8,170 bases of DNA from Prevotellaceae bacterium. GTDB lineage: Bacteria > Bacteroidota > Bacteroidia > Bacteroidales > UBA932. Position 1 is the first letter of the stretch. Each line of letters starts with the position of its first letter. The notes beneath the pieces were generated by a model. That model was not told the DNA's origin. It saw nothing but the letters and a program-made list of their open reading frames with translations, and did no database searches. The stretch covers positions 1 through 8,170 of the forward strand of contig JAIRLC010000029.1 of the NCBI GenBank assembly GCA_031259645.1. Direction: 5' to 3'. A program made the translations under genes and the position numbers. This document shows positions 1 through 6,631 of the stretch, one piece after another.

Positions 1-435
1 GTTTTCAATGCCTCTGGTATCGCAACAGGTATATTCGCTCAGCGAGAAATCGGAGCAGCCAATAGCAATGCGGACGTAGCTGTAGCCCATACCGTCGGTA
101 GGCGAGAACGTTTCGGTCAGGAATTGCGTCCGGCGCGCCTGCGGCATTTGCAGCAGGTTGTAGCAGGTAGAGCCGGTTATGGCAGCGCCGAAGCCGTCAA
201 TGGTTTGATAGCGTTCACTGGGTTTAAGCTGAATATTGAATGCATTGGCATCTACTTTTTTGTCGAGATCAATGGCTTGTTTTTTAAAGTCAAATATGCG
301 ATTGGCGGTGGTTACATATACTATGACGTCGCCCGTCTCTTTTTCAGTCGAAGATGTTTTCTGGTCGCCTTTGGCGGCGCAGGCTACCATAAAGATAAGG
401 CAGAGCAGGGGGAATAAAAAGGAATATTTTTTCAT
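1..435 (-). CDS. GH30 family glycoside hydrolase, lipoprotein (N-terminal 145 residues, 3' end outside window)
   Basis: This is a secreted beta-glycosidase of family GH30, cut by the left window edge and read by translating the minus strand from ATG at 435-433. Residues 1-19 form a lipoprotein signal peptide with lipobox MVAC (Cys19). A linker follows, and the catalytic domain opens at about residue 65. Two stretches identify the family: YQTIDGFGAAITGS (residues 76-89) matches the GH30 'Q-x-I-x-GFG-x-A' start of the barrel, and GYSYVRIAIGCSDFS (117-131) matches the 'R-x-x-x-x-x-CDFS' strand known from glucosylceramidases. The two catalytic glutamates lie downstream and cannot be seen. GH30 members hydrolyse beta-1,6-glucan, glucosylceramide or xylan, depending on the subfamily. 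Beside SusC/SusD, a subfamily 3-type beta-1,6-glucanase is the likeliest, but this is inference. The residues after Cys19 (AAKGDQ) are less acidic than in the neighbouring lipoprotein, so surface export is uncertain. The gene lies 65 bp after the preceding stop, behind a terminator. Confidence 0.88.
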   Translation of the reverse strand, partial: MKKYSFLFPLLCLIFMVACAAKGDQKTSSTEKETGDVIVYVTTANRIFDFKKQAIDLDKKVDANAFNIQLKPSERYQTIDGFGAAITGSTCYNLLQMPQARRTQFLTETFSPTDGMGYSYVRIAIGCSDFSLSEYTCCDTRGIEN

Positions 436-455
436 TGTTACAACTTGAATTTTTT

Positions 456-490
456 AAAAAACACCCCGACGGAATATTCCTATCGGGGTG
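456..490 (-). terminator. Intrinsic (rho-independent) terminator after the SusC-SusD-SGBP genes
   Basis: On the minus strand, CACCCCGA (490-483) and TCGGGGTG (469-462) form a perfect 8-bp GC-rich stem around a 13-nt loop. Six T residues (461-456) follow immediately. The stem starts 10 nt after the stop codon of the surface lipoprotein gene. The loop contains the self-complementary GGAATATTCC (480-471). No T-run follows the stem on the plus strand, so it would work in one direction only. It lies upstream of the co-directional GH30 gene, with only about 20 nt between the T-run and that gene's ATG. Confidence 0.85.
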
Positions 491-500
491 AGATGATACA

Positions 501-1937
501 TTACGGCAGTGTTACTTTTTCAATATTTACGGTGTTGTTGTTAAGATCAATGGTAATCCGATAAAAATCGGGCGCGATGCCGGAATCACTTGCAATAGTC
601 CAATCGTTATCACCGGTTATTATTGATTCTCCGGTAAAAATAAAGGCACCGGCTTTTTTCTCATTGGCCCAACCGGTATTTTCAAAAGGTTTGAAACCAG
701 CAGAATTGTCAAGGTCGTCCGGGGTATAGACGGTTGCCTGAAAAACATTGTCGCTTATTTTCCGGAACAATATATACTGTAAAATATTGTCAAAGCCCCA
801 GCCGGTAGTAACGCGTTTGTGGCCGCTATATACCGCACCAATTTCCGCCGTCGTCACTTTCGTGGGATAGCCTAACCCAGTCCCGCATGTCACCAAATAA
901 TTGGGGTAGCTTGGGTTATCTACGCCTACAATGACGTTTTTACGCGTGGAATTAAAATAAAGTATATACGCTCCGGATTCTCCGATAAATTTGACGTTAC
1001 CGGCTTCGGTGCGTTCAAAGAAATCAACGTTGAACACTACGTCTAACGAAGCCAACGCGTCTGAAAGAGGTATTACCGCGTCTTTCTCGATGTAATACTC
1101 CTTGTATGTGAAGTGTTCGGAATCGTAGGTATCATTAAATATCAAATCGGCATCCGACAGGCTGCTCAATTGGTCTAAGTCCTCACCCTGTAAGGTGGTG
1201 GTAAAGTTGATAGCGTTAAAAATAATGCCGGTCGTATTCTTTTTGAATGTCGCTTCTTTGGATGTGATATAATCACTGGCTTTTATATCCGAAGTGTTTT
1301 GATCGAGTAAGTCGATGCTTCCATCCTTAGTGTACCAGATGTAGCCGCTAAAGTCCACTTGATTGTCGGCAGTTATTTTTTCGGCAATGAGGTAGGTGAT
1401 GGCGTTAGGCAGGTCTAAGCCGGTTTTTTCGTATATGCCGCTATTGCCGGGTTGCGGGTCAAGTTCAATAACGGTTCCATTTTGCAGTACCAGATACAAT
1501 TTGTCGAAGTGGGGACGCTTGGCGATCAATCCGGATATTGAATGTTCCGTTTCATCGCCTTCCACATTGACGAGGGTAAGCAGCGCTTCTACCGGGGCAT
1601 TGTTTAATACTCCTTTTTTGAAAGGGACATGTATTTTTGTTGAAATTTCAGCACCGTTTCCTTTTGTGCGGAAAACTTGTTCGGTCACTAACTCGTTGTT
1701 TATGGCAATGGTTGCTGTTAGTGTAGAAAGCGGTGTTACCGCATCGGAAATTTTGGCGATAAAGACTAAGGAGTCGCCGTAGGTAAAGGTTCCCGGGGTT
1801 AATCCTGCCGACTCTATCACAGGTGTAGAGTGGGGATACACGGTACGTTTTTCCTCCTCTTGGCATGATGCAAGAAGTAGCAGGGCGCACACGCACAAAC
1901 CTGTCAGTTTATTTATATTTTTCATAATTGGTGTCAT
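501..1937 (-). CDS. Surface glycan-binding lipoprotein in the SusE/SGBP position (possibly DUF5125/DUF5121-type)
   Basis: This 478-residue lipoprotein probably binds glycan at the cell surface together with SusC and SusD. Residues 5-25 form the signal peptide, ending in lipobox LLASC with Cys25. The next residues, QEEEK, are acidic, as in the lipoprotein export signal that places Bacteroidota lipoproteins on the outer face. Residues of about 38-140 look like an Ig-like beta-sandwich. From about residue 143 (starting FDKLYLVLQNGTVIEL) there is a long, beta-rich, aromatic C-terminal region with no catalytic motif I recognise. The last part (DNILQYILF, then GFKPFENTGWANEKKAG) resembles, from memory, binding proteins annotated with DUF5125 plus DUF5121. 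That family name is unverified. The gene starts 10 bp after the susD stop, so it is co-transcribed. An in-frame ATG at 1925 (MKNINKL) gives an equally good signal peptide and may be the true start. Function rests on position and lipoprotein features. Confidence 0.8.
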   Translation of the reverse strand: MTPIMKNINKLTGLCVCALLLLASCQEEEKRTVYPHSTPVIESAGLTPGTFTYGDSLVFIAKISDAVTPLSTLTATIAINNELVTEQVFRTKGNGAEISTKIHVPFKKGVLNNAPVEALLTLVNVEGDETEHSISGLIAKRPHFDKLYLVLQNGTVIELDPQPGNSGIYEKTGLDLPNAITYLIAEKITADNQVDFSGYIWYTKDGSIDLLDQNTSDIKASDYITSKEATFKKNTTGIIFNAINFTTTLQGEDLDQLSSLSDADLIFNDTYDSEHFTYKEYYIEKDAVIPLSDALASLDVVFNVDFFERTEAGNVKFIGESGAYILYFNSTRKNVIVGVDNPSYPNYLVTCGTGLGYPTKVTTAEIGAVYSGHKRVTTGWGFDNILQYILFRKISDNVFQATVYTPDDLDNSAGFKPFENTGWANEKKAGAFIFTGESIITGDNDWTIASDSGIAPDFYRITIDLNNNTVNIEKVTLP

Positions 1938-1947
1938 TTATTCTTGA

Positions 1948-3471
1948 TTAGTAGCCCGGATTTTGGGTTAAGTTTTCATTTAAATCCAACTGTTGTTGCG
2001 GAATAGGGAGTATCAGCCTGTTTTCGTTCAATCTCGCAGCATATTCTTTTTGCTGGTCGGTTGCATTTTGCATGACTTGGATAAAACGTCCCCTGCGCTT
2101 CAAGTCCATCCAGCGTTTTCCTTCAAAAGCAAACTCAAAGCGATGTTCGTTTTCAATGGCAAGCCGCATGGCTTCTTTCGAGCCGGCTGTGGTGTTGGGC
2201 AATTTCGCGCGGTATCTGATTCTGTTCAGTTGCGTTCTGGCTGCATCTATATTTCCCAATTCGTTTTCGGCTTCGGCCAGCAACAGTACTGCCTCGGCAT
2301 AACGGAACAGAATGATATTGGCCATTTCCTGCGCACGTTGCTTGTAACAATAGGGGTAGTTGTTCGACGGCCAGAACCTGTCTGTCCATTTCCCGGTAGC
2401 ATCGCCGAACAGGATTGACGAATTTTTGCGAACATTGTCGTTTTCCCTGTCGAAGGCGTCCACCAAGTCATGGCTTGGGGTGCTGTATTTTTTCCAGTCA
2501 ATGCCGAAGAACATGCTTGCGCTCCAATTGCCTAATTCACTCCATGACGTATAGTTTATTTCAAACAATGATTCTTTGCAGTTTTCATTGGTTAAATTGG
2601 CGCTTGGAATATTCGACGGATCGGGCGTTGTTCCGATAGTAAAAAGATCGTCGAAGTTATCCATAAGTCCGTAACGGGTATCGTTCACAATGGCTGTAGT
2701 AAGTTCTTTTACTTTCGCCCAGTCAGTGCTTTCATAGCCATCTTTGGTGGTGTATACCAGCGCCAGTACAAGGTTTGCTACCGCTTTGGTGATTTTGAAT
2801 TTGTAACTACCCGAATAATCGGACACGTTGTTTACCGCATATTCGAGGTCTTCGAGGATCACGGCATAAATGTCCGGCAGCGACGCCTTTTCCGAATAGA
2901 GCGAGGGATATATTTCATCTATGTTGGCTAAACTGATTTCTGAAATAGCCTTTGTTCTTAGCGGCACTTCGCCGAATATTCTTACCAGATTGAAATAACA
3001 CAATGCCCTCATAAAACGGGCTTCGCCAATTATTTCCACCCTGCGTGCCTCGGTTAATACGGGATCTTCGATTTTTGGCGTCCATTCTATAATGAGGTTG
3101 GCGTCTGAAATGTGTGAGTAAATGGCGCCCCATTCCTTGTCAGGCAAGCGGGGATTGGTAGCTACAATTCTGAATTCTTCAATCTGCGCCACTTCATCGT
3201 TAATTTCTCCGGCGTATCCGTTGTCGGCTTGTATATCGTTGAGGATATACATGTCGAGTTGCCAAAATTCGTCGGCAAAATGCCGGTAAGCGCCACCGAG
3301 CAAGTCTTCCATTTGTTGGGCGGTGGTATATACCGTAGCACTGTCTTTGCTTCCCGAGCCGAAGTTTTCGTTAGTCAGGTCGGAAGGGGGAGTGAGCTCA
3401 AGAAAGTCACAGGCTGTAACCAACAGGCAGAAGGTCACTCCGTATAATATATTCTTTATAACTTGTTTCAT
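1948..3471 (-). CDS. susD: SusD/RagB family nutrient-binding outer-membrane lipoprotein
   Basis: This is the surface lid of a SusCD importer: it binds glycan and closes over the SusC barrel. The protein has 507 residues, normal for the family. A lipoprotein signal peptide ends at Cys21 (LLVTAC), followed by DFLELTPPSDLT, a typical SusD start. The N-terminal part contains the TPR-like helices (GEARFMRALCYFNLVRIFGEVPL around residues 148-170, the usual SusD signature). RYAEAVLLLAEAENELG (390-406) and EFAFEGKRWMDLKRRG (446-461) are further family hallmarks. The end, IPQQQLDLNENLTQNPGY (490-507), is the conserved SusD C-terminus, so the protein is full-length. The start is 12 bp after the susC stop and the stop is 10 bp before the next lipoprotein gene, indicating one transcript. 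The leader ACAACAGAAAAA before the ATG is A-rich with no Shine-Dalgarno sequence, as usual in Bacteroidota. The specific ligand cannot be read from the sequence. Confidence 0.97.
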   Translation of the reverse strand: MKQVIKNILYGVTFCLLVTACDFLELTPPSDLTNENFGSGSKDSATVYTTAQQMEDLLGGAYRHFADEFWQLDMYILNDIQADNGYAGEINDEVAQIEEFRIVATNPRLPDKEWGAIYSHISDANLIIEWTPKIEDPVLTEARRVEIIGEARFMRALCYFNLVRIFGEVPLRTKAISEISLANIDEIYPSLYSEKASLPDIYAVILEDLEYAVNNVSDYSGSYKFKITKAVANLVLALVYTTKDGYESTDWAKVKELTTAIVNDTRYGLMDNFDDLFTIGTTPDPSNIPSANLTNENCKESLFEINYTSWSELGNWSASMFFGIDWKKYSTPSHDLVDAFDRENDNVRKNSSILFGDATGKWTDRFWPSNNYPYCYKQRAQEMANIILFRYAEAVLLLAEAENELGNIDAARTQLNRIRYRAKLPNTTAGSKEAMRLAIENEHRFEFAFEGKRWMDLKRRGRFIQVMQNATDQQKEYAARLNENRLILPIPQQQLDLNENLTQNPGY

Positions 3472-3483
3472 TTTTTCTGTTGT

Positions 3484-6459
3484 TTAAAAAGTTATGTTTG
3501 CTCCAAAAATAAATGACCGGGTTTGAGGATAGGCGCCGTAATCAATGCCCAATTGGGCGGGCGCATTACCGTCGGCCCAGTTTAGTTCGGGGTCGTATCC
3601 TTTATATTTAGTGAGGGTAAACAGATTGTTGGCAGTGGCATAGAGCGTCAGTTTACTTATTCCGGTAGCGGTTAAAGCGCTAAACTTGAAATTATAGGCC
3701 AGCGTTAGCGATTTTAAGCGGAGGTAAGAGCCGTCTTCTACAAAGCGGGTAGAATTTTGTATATTTATTTTTGAGTCGGTGGCTCGTGGAATGTTCGTAA
3801 TCATTCCCGGCCGTTTCCATCGTTCCAATACAGCCACAGATTGGTTTTTGCTGTCAAACATACCTTCTGTTTCTATACGTGCGGCATTAAAAATATCATT
3901 ACCTACAGAGCCATTGAAAAAAGCCGTTAGCGTGAAATTTTCCCACTCAAAATTATTGGTAAAACCAAAAGTAAAATCAGGTTCTGCGCAGCCTATAATT
4001 CTACGGTCGCTTGGGTCAACGCCATTGTCGTTAAAATCATGGTAAATGACATCCCCCGTTTCGGAATCAATACCATCTACGATGTATCCGTAGAAACTGC
4101 CGAAAGGTAACCCTTCCTGCAGCATAATGATGTCGCTGCCGTTGCTTTCAATCCATGCCATGGTAAATTGTTTGGTTAACCCTAATTTGGAAAGTTCGTT
4201 ACGGTTGAACGACATATTCAATCCAGCATCCCATTTAAATTCTCCGGTAAGGATACGTCCGTTGATATTAAATTCAAAGCCTTTGTTTATCATTTCTCCA
4301 TCGTTGCGCAACGGCAAAGAAACACCCACATCGTTCGGCAATTTAATGCCCAACAGCAGATCGGTCGTTTTTTTGTAATATACGTCAAATTCAGCCGTGA
4401 GCCGTGAATTGAAAAGCGATATATCAAGCCCCAGATTGTATTGCGTGGTTTTTTCCCATCTCAAATCGCGGTTACCTAATTGTCCTCGTGTTACCTGAGG
4501 CCCTGTTTTGGGATCGGTGTCACTTGGGTACTCATGCTTTTGAGGGGTAAATTTATCATAGAAGTCATAGTTGCCTATTCCGTTCTGGTTACCGTTTTGC
4601 CCATAGCCTATTCTTAGTTTGCTGTCGTTGATTATTTCCTTCAGAGGCTCAAAAAAGGCTTCATCGGAAAAACGCCAACCGGCCGATACAGAGGGGAAGT
4701 AACCCCACTTGTGGTATAATTTGGAAGACCCGTCGGTGCGGAAATTAACGGTAAACAAATAACGGCTTTTGTAGTCATATTGCACCCTGCCTAAGTAGGA
4801 CATTAACGCGTAGCCACCTTCCCATGCGGTGGCGGAATTTATTTTGTTGGCCATGTTGAGCGTTTGCCGGTCATACGTTGTCCCCTGTACAAAATCTTCC
4901 ACCGACATGTCGCCATGCCTTTGGTTTTGACGCTGCATGGTAAAACCAAGTAACGCCGTCAGGTGATGGCTCTCATTAAAGGTAGTCGTGTATGATAAAA
5001 TGTTTTCGTTTACCCAGCCCACCCATTTGTCGTCTGAGTATCCGCCGCTTCCGTTAATTCTTCTGCGGTCTAATGTCCTGGTGGCTTCCGTAAACCAGTC
5101 TTGCCCCACGTTTGAATAATCGATAGAGAAACTGGGTTTAAAGTGCAATCCTTTTATAATGGTAAAATCCAACTCCACTTTTCCCGTAAAACGATATTCT
5201 TCGGATTTATCATAGGAGTCGGTTAGCTGATAGGGATGCGGCCACGACGATTGATAGGGGTTGGAAGAATAAAGCGTTGGATCATTCGAGTCCCATGTTG
5301 TCATAAACGGAGGGGTGTTAAGGATAGACAGAATCACACCGCCGCGCCCCGAATTGTTATTGTCACCCACGCCGCCGGTAGTGTTGGCCCGCGAAAATGA
5401 AAGGTTGGAATTTACTTTTACCCACTTTTTTATTTCTGAAGACACATTACTTCTAAATGTATAGCGGTCAAATGCGGAGGGCGCAATAACACCTTCATCT
5501 TTTTGATAACCTCCCGATATATAATAGTTCGTTTTTTCCGTTCCGCCCGATACCGAGAGTTGGTAATTTTGTTGTATTCCTGTGCCGTACATTTCTTTTG
5601 CCCAATCGGTGTAATGGGTATTGCTGCGGTCAAAGGTAATCCCTATTTCGTCCATCAAGTCGTAGTATTCTCCCGTATTCAGGGTTTTAATTTGTCTTGA
5701 AACCTGAGAAAAACCAGCGTACGTAGAGAAATTAATGGTTGCTTTACCTGCAGTTCCTCTTTTTGTGGTGATCAATACCACGCCGTTGGCTGCGCGGCTA
5801 CCATAGATGGCTGCTGATGACGCATCTTTCAATACCTGCATGCTTTCAATATCGCTGGGCGATACGTTGTCGATATTGTTGGTCGGAATACCGTCTACTA
5901 CATACAGGGGATCATTGCCTGCGTTGAGCGAGGTAGATCCGCGTACGCGAATGGTCACTTCACCGCCCGGTCGTCCCGATGGCTGTGTGATTTGCACGCC
6001 GGCCGCTTTGCCTTGCAACGCCTGTTGTGCCGAAATAATGGGACGGTCGGCCCATTCATCAGCCGAAATACTTGCGACGGCGGTCGTCAAATCGCCCTTG
6101 CGCACCGTGCCGTACCCCACCACGACCACTTCATTCAAGGCGCTAATCGCTTCTTTTAACTGTACGTTTAATGTAGTGCTCCGCGCCTGTACTTCTTCGG
6201 ATGTAAACCCGACGAATGAAAACACCAGTATGGCGTCGGCCGGCACGTTGATGGTAAAATTTCCCGCTATATCTGTAATAGCGGCATTAGAGGTTCCTTT
6301 TTGCAACACCGAAACGCCCACAAGAGGCTCTCCCGTAGCCGCTTCGGAAACGGTACCCTTCACTTCCCGGCTTTGGCTAAACGCCATGCCCGGCAACAGT
6401 AAAATCATAGCAAGTATAACCTTACATAGACTATATTTACTCTTTTTTCCCTTTTTCAT
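3484..6459 (-). CDS. susC: SusC/RagA family TonB-dependent outer-membrane transporter
   Basis: This is the outer-membrane beta-barrel that imports oligosaccharides, powered by TonB-ExbBD, in complex with the SusD lipoprotein encoded next. It has 991 residues, a normal length. Residues 1-28 are a Sec signal peptide (cleavage probably AFS|Q). Residues of about 33-102 form a carboxypeptidase-regulatory-like domain (VKGTVSEAATGEPLVGVSV). The TonB box is NEVVVVGYGT (109-118). The plug domain follows with GNDPLYVVDGIP (181-192) and LKDASSAAIYGSRAANGVV (210-228), both signature SusC stretches. The rest is barrel, ending in ...FGANITF with the C-terminal Phe expected for outer-membrane insertion. There is no N-terminal STN (secretin/TonB signalling) domain, so control by an anti-sigma/ECF pair is not expected. 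This fits the DUF6377-type regulator encoded upstream. It is the first gene after the promoter region. No frameshift is seen. Confidence 0.97.
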   Translation of the reverse strand: MKKGKKSKYSLCKVILAMILLLPGMAFSQSREVKGTVSEAATGEPLVGVSVLQKGTSNAAITDIAGNFTINVPADAILVFSFVGFTSEEVQARSTTLNVQLKEAISALNEVVVVGYGTVRKGDLTTAVASISADEWADRPIISAQQALQGKAAGVQITQPSGRPGGEVTIRVRGSTSLNAGNDPLYVVDGIPTNNIDNVSPSDIESMQVLKDASSAAIYGSRAANGVVLITTKRGTAGKATINFSTYAGFSQVSRQIKTLNTGEYYDLMDEIGITFDRSNTHYTDWAKEMYGTGIQQNYQLSVSGGTEKTNYYISGGYQKDEGVIAPSAFDRYTFRSNVSSEIKKWVKVNSNLSFSRANTTGGVGDNNNSGRGGVILSILNTPPFMTTWDSNDPTLYSSNPYQSSWPHPYQLTDSYDKSEEYRFTGKVELDFTIIKGLHFKPSFSIDYSNVGQDWFTEATRTLDRRRINGSGGYSDDKWVGWVNENILSYTTTFNESHHLTALLGFTMQRQNQRHGDMSVEDFVQGTTYDRQTLNMANKINSATAWEGGYALMSYLGRVQYDYKSRYLFTVNFRTDGSSKLYHKWGYFPSVSAGWRFSDEAFFEPLKEIINDSKLRIGYGQNGNQNGIGNYDFYDKFTPQKHEYPSDTDPKTGPQVTRGQLGNRDLRWEKTTQYNLGLDISLFNSRLTAEFDVYYKKTTDLLLGIKLPNDVGVSLPLRNDGEMINKGFEFNINGRILTGEFKWDAGLNMSFNRNELSKLGLTKQFTMAWIESNGSDIIMLQEGLPFGSFYGYIVDGIDSETGDVIYHDFNDNGVDPSDRRIIGCAEPDFTFGFTNNFEWENFTLTAFFNGSVGNDIFNAARIETEGMFDSKNQSVAVLERWKRPGMITNIPRATDSKINIQNSTRFVEDGSYLRLKSLTLAYNFKFSALTATGISKLTLYATANNLFTLTKYKGYDPELNWADGNAPAQLGIDYGAYPQTRSFIFGANITF

Positions 6460-6460
6460 G

Positions 6461-6504
6461 TTTGACTAACTTAGTTAAATTATTTTGTACTAAACAAAGT
6501 TAGT
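6461..6504. repeat. Two ACTAA/TTAGT inverted repeats overlapping the -7 box and the susC leader
   Basis: On the plus strand, TTTGACTAACTTAGTTAAA (6461-6479) is a near-perfect inverted repeat: 8 of 9 arm positions pair around a single central C. A second copy of the same arms, ACTAA...TTAGT, occurs at 6489-6493 and 6500-6504 with a 6-bp gap that contains part of the -7 box. The repeats could be protein-binding sites or could fold in the short susC leader. No function is proven. Confidence 0.5.
6495..6502 (-). promoter_or_regulatory. -7 promoter element (TAnnTTTG) for susC
   Basis: The minus strand reads TAACTTTG here, a perfect match to the Bacteroidota primary-sigma -7 consensus TAnnTTTG. 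It lies 35 bp before the susC ATG, giving an inferred transcription start near 6488-6491 and a leader of roughly 30 nt. No TTTG occurs at the usual distance upstream (about 19-21 nt). The nearest one, 6535-6532, is 29 nt away. The promoter therefore probably needs an activator. Confidence 0.6.
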
Positions 6505-6548
6505 TAATAATCTCCCACATGCTCCGGCCTCCAAAAAAAAAGGAGTAT

Positions 6549-6574
6549 GTTAATAATGTTAAGCAATTATTAAC
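6549..6574. repeat. Perfect 9-bp AT-rich inverted repeat upstream of the susC promoter
   Basis: GTTAATAAT (6549-6557) and ATTATTAAC (6566-6574) are exact reverse complements separated by 8 bp. On the minus strand the hairpin is followed, after 7 nt, by nine T residues (6541-6533), so a weak terminator for the regulator transcript is possible. Alternatively it is an operator: it is centred about 70 bp upstream of the inferred susC transcription start. Confidence 0.45.
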
Positions 6575-6604
6575 CAAATATTAAAAATATATTAACAATG
6601 CTAA
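6550..6604. repeat. Imperfect direct repeat pair, 13 bp, spaced 42 bp
   Basis: TTAATAATGTTAA (6550-6562) and TTAACAATGCTAA (6592-6604) match at 11 of 13 positions, with start points 42 bp apart, close to four turns of B-DNA. They sit about 65 and 107 bp upstream of the inferred susC transcription start, a plausible position for activator sites. The region is AT-rich, so chance similarity cannot be excluded. Confidence 0.35.
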
Positions 6605-6631
6605 AAAGTAGTGAAAATGGAATGAATAAAA

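Larger units (their letters stand above)
6460..6631 (-). promoter_or_regulatory. Control region of the susCD operon (172 bp)
   Basis: This strongly AT-rich gap separates the regulator stop from the susC ATG. It contains a consensus -7 promoter box (6495-6502), a GC-rich block (6512-6532, minus strand with three GGAG units) in place of the -33 TTTG box, a nine-base T-run on the minus strand (6541-6533), and the repeats listed separately. I see no ORF or tRNA here. By position this region should carry both the operator for the PUL regulator and the end of the regulator transcript. Confidence 0.7.

Noticed and set aside
124..448. Two short plus-strand frames near the left end
   Set aside because: They are antisense to the clear GH30 N-terminus, which carries the family motifs and a lipoprotein signal peptide.
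1648..3133. Additional minus-strand frames inside the lipoprotein and susD genes
   Set aside because: They overlap strongly supported genes in another frame and show no family motif.
5807..6469. 220-codon open frame on the plus strand
   Set aside because: It lies entirely opposite the conserved signal peptide, CarboxypepD-like domain, TonB box and plug of susC. Its translation resembles no family I know, so it is a shadow.
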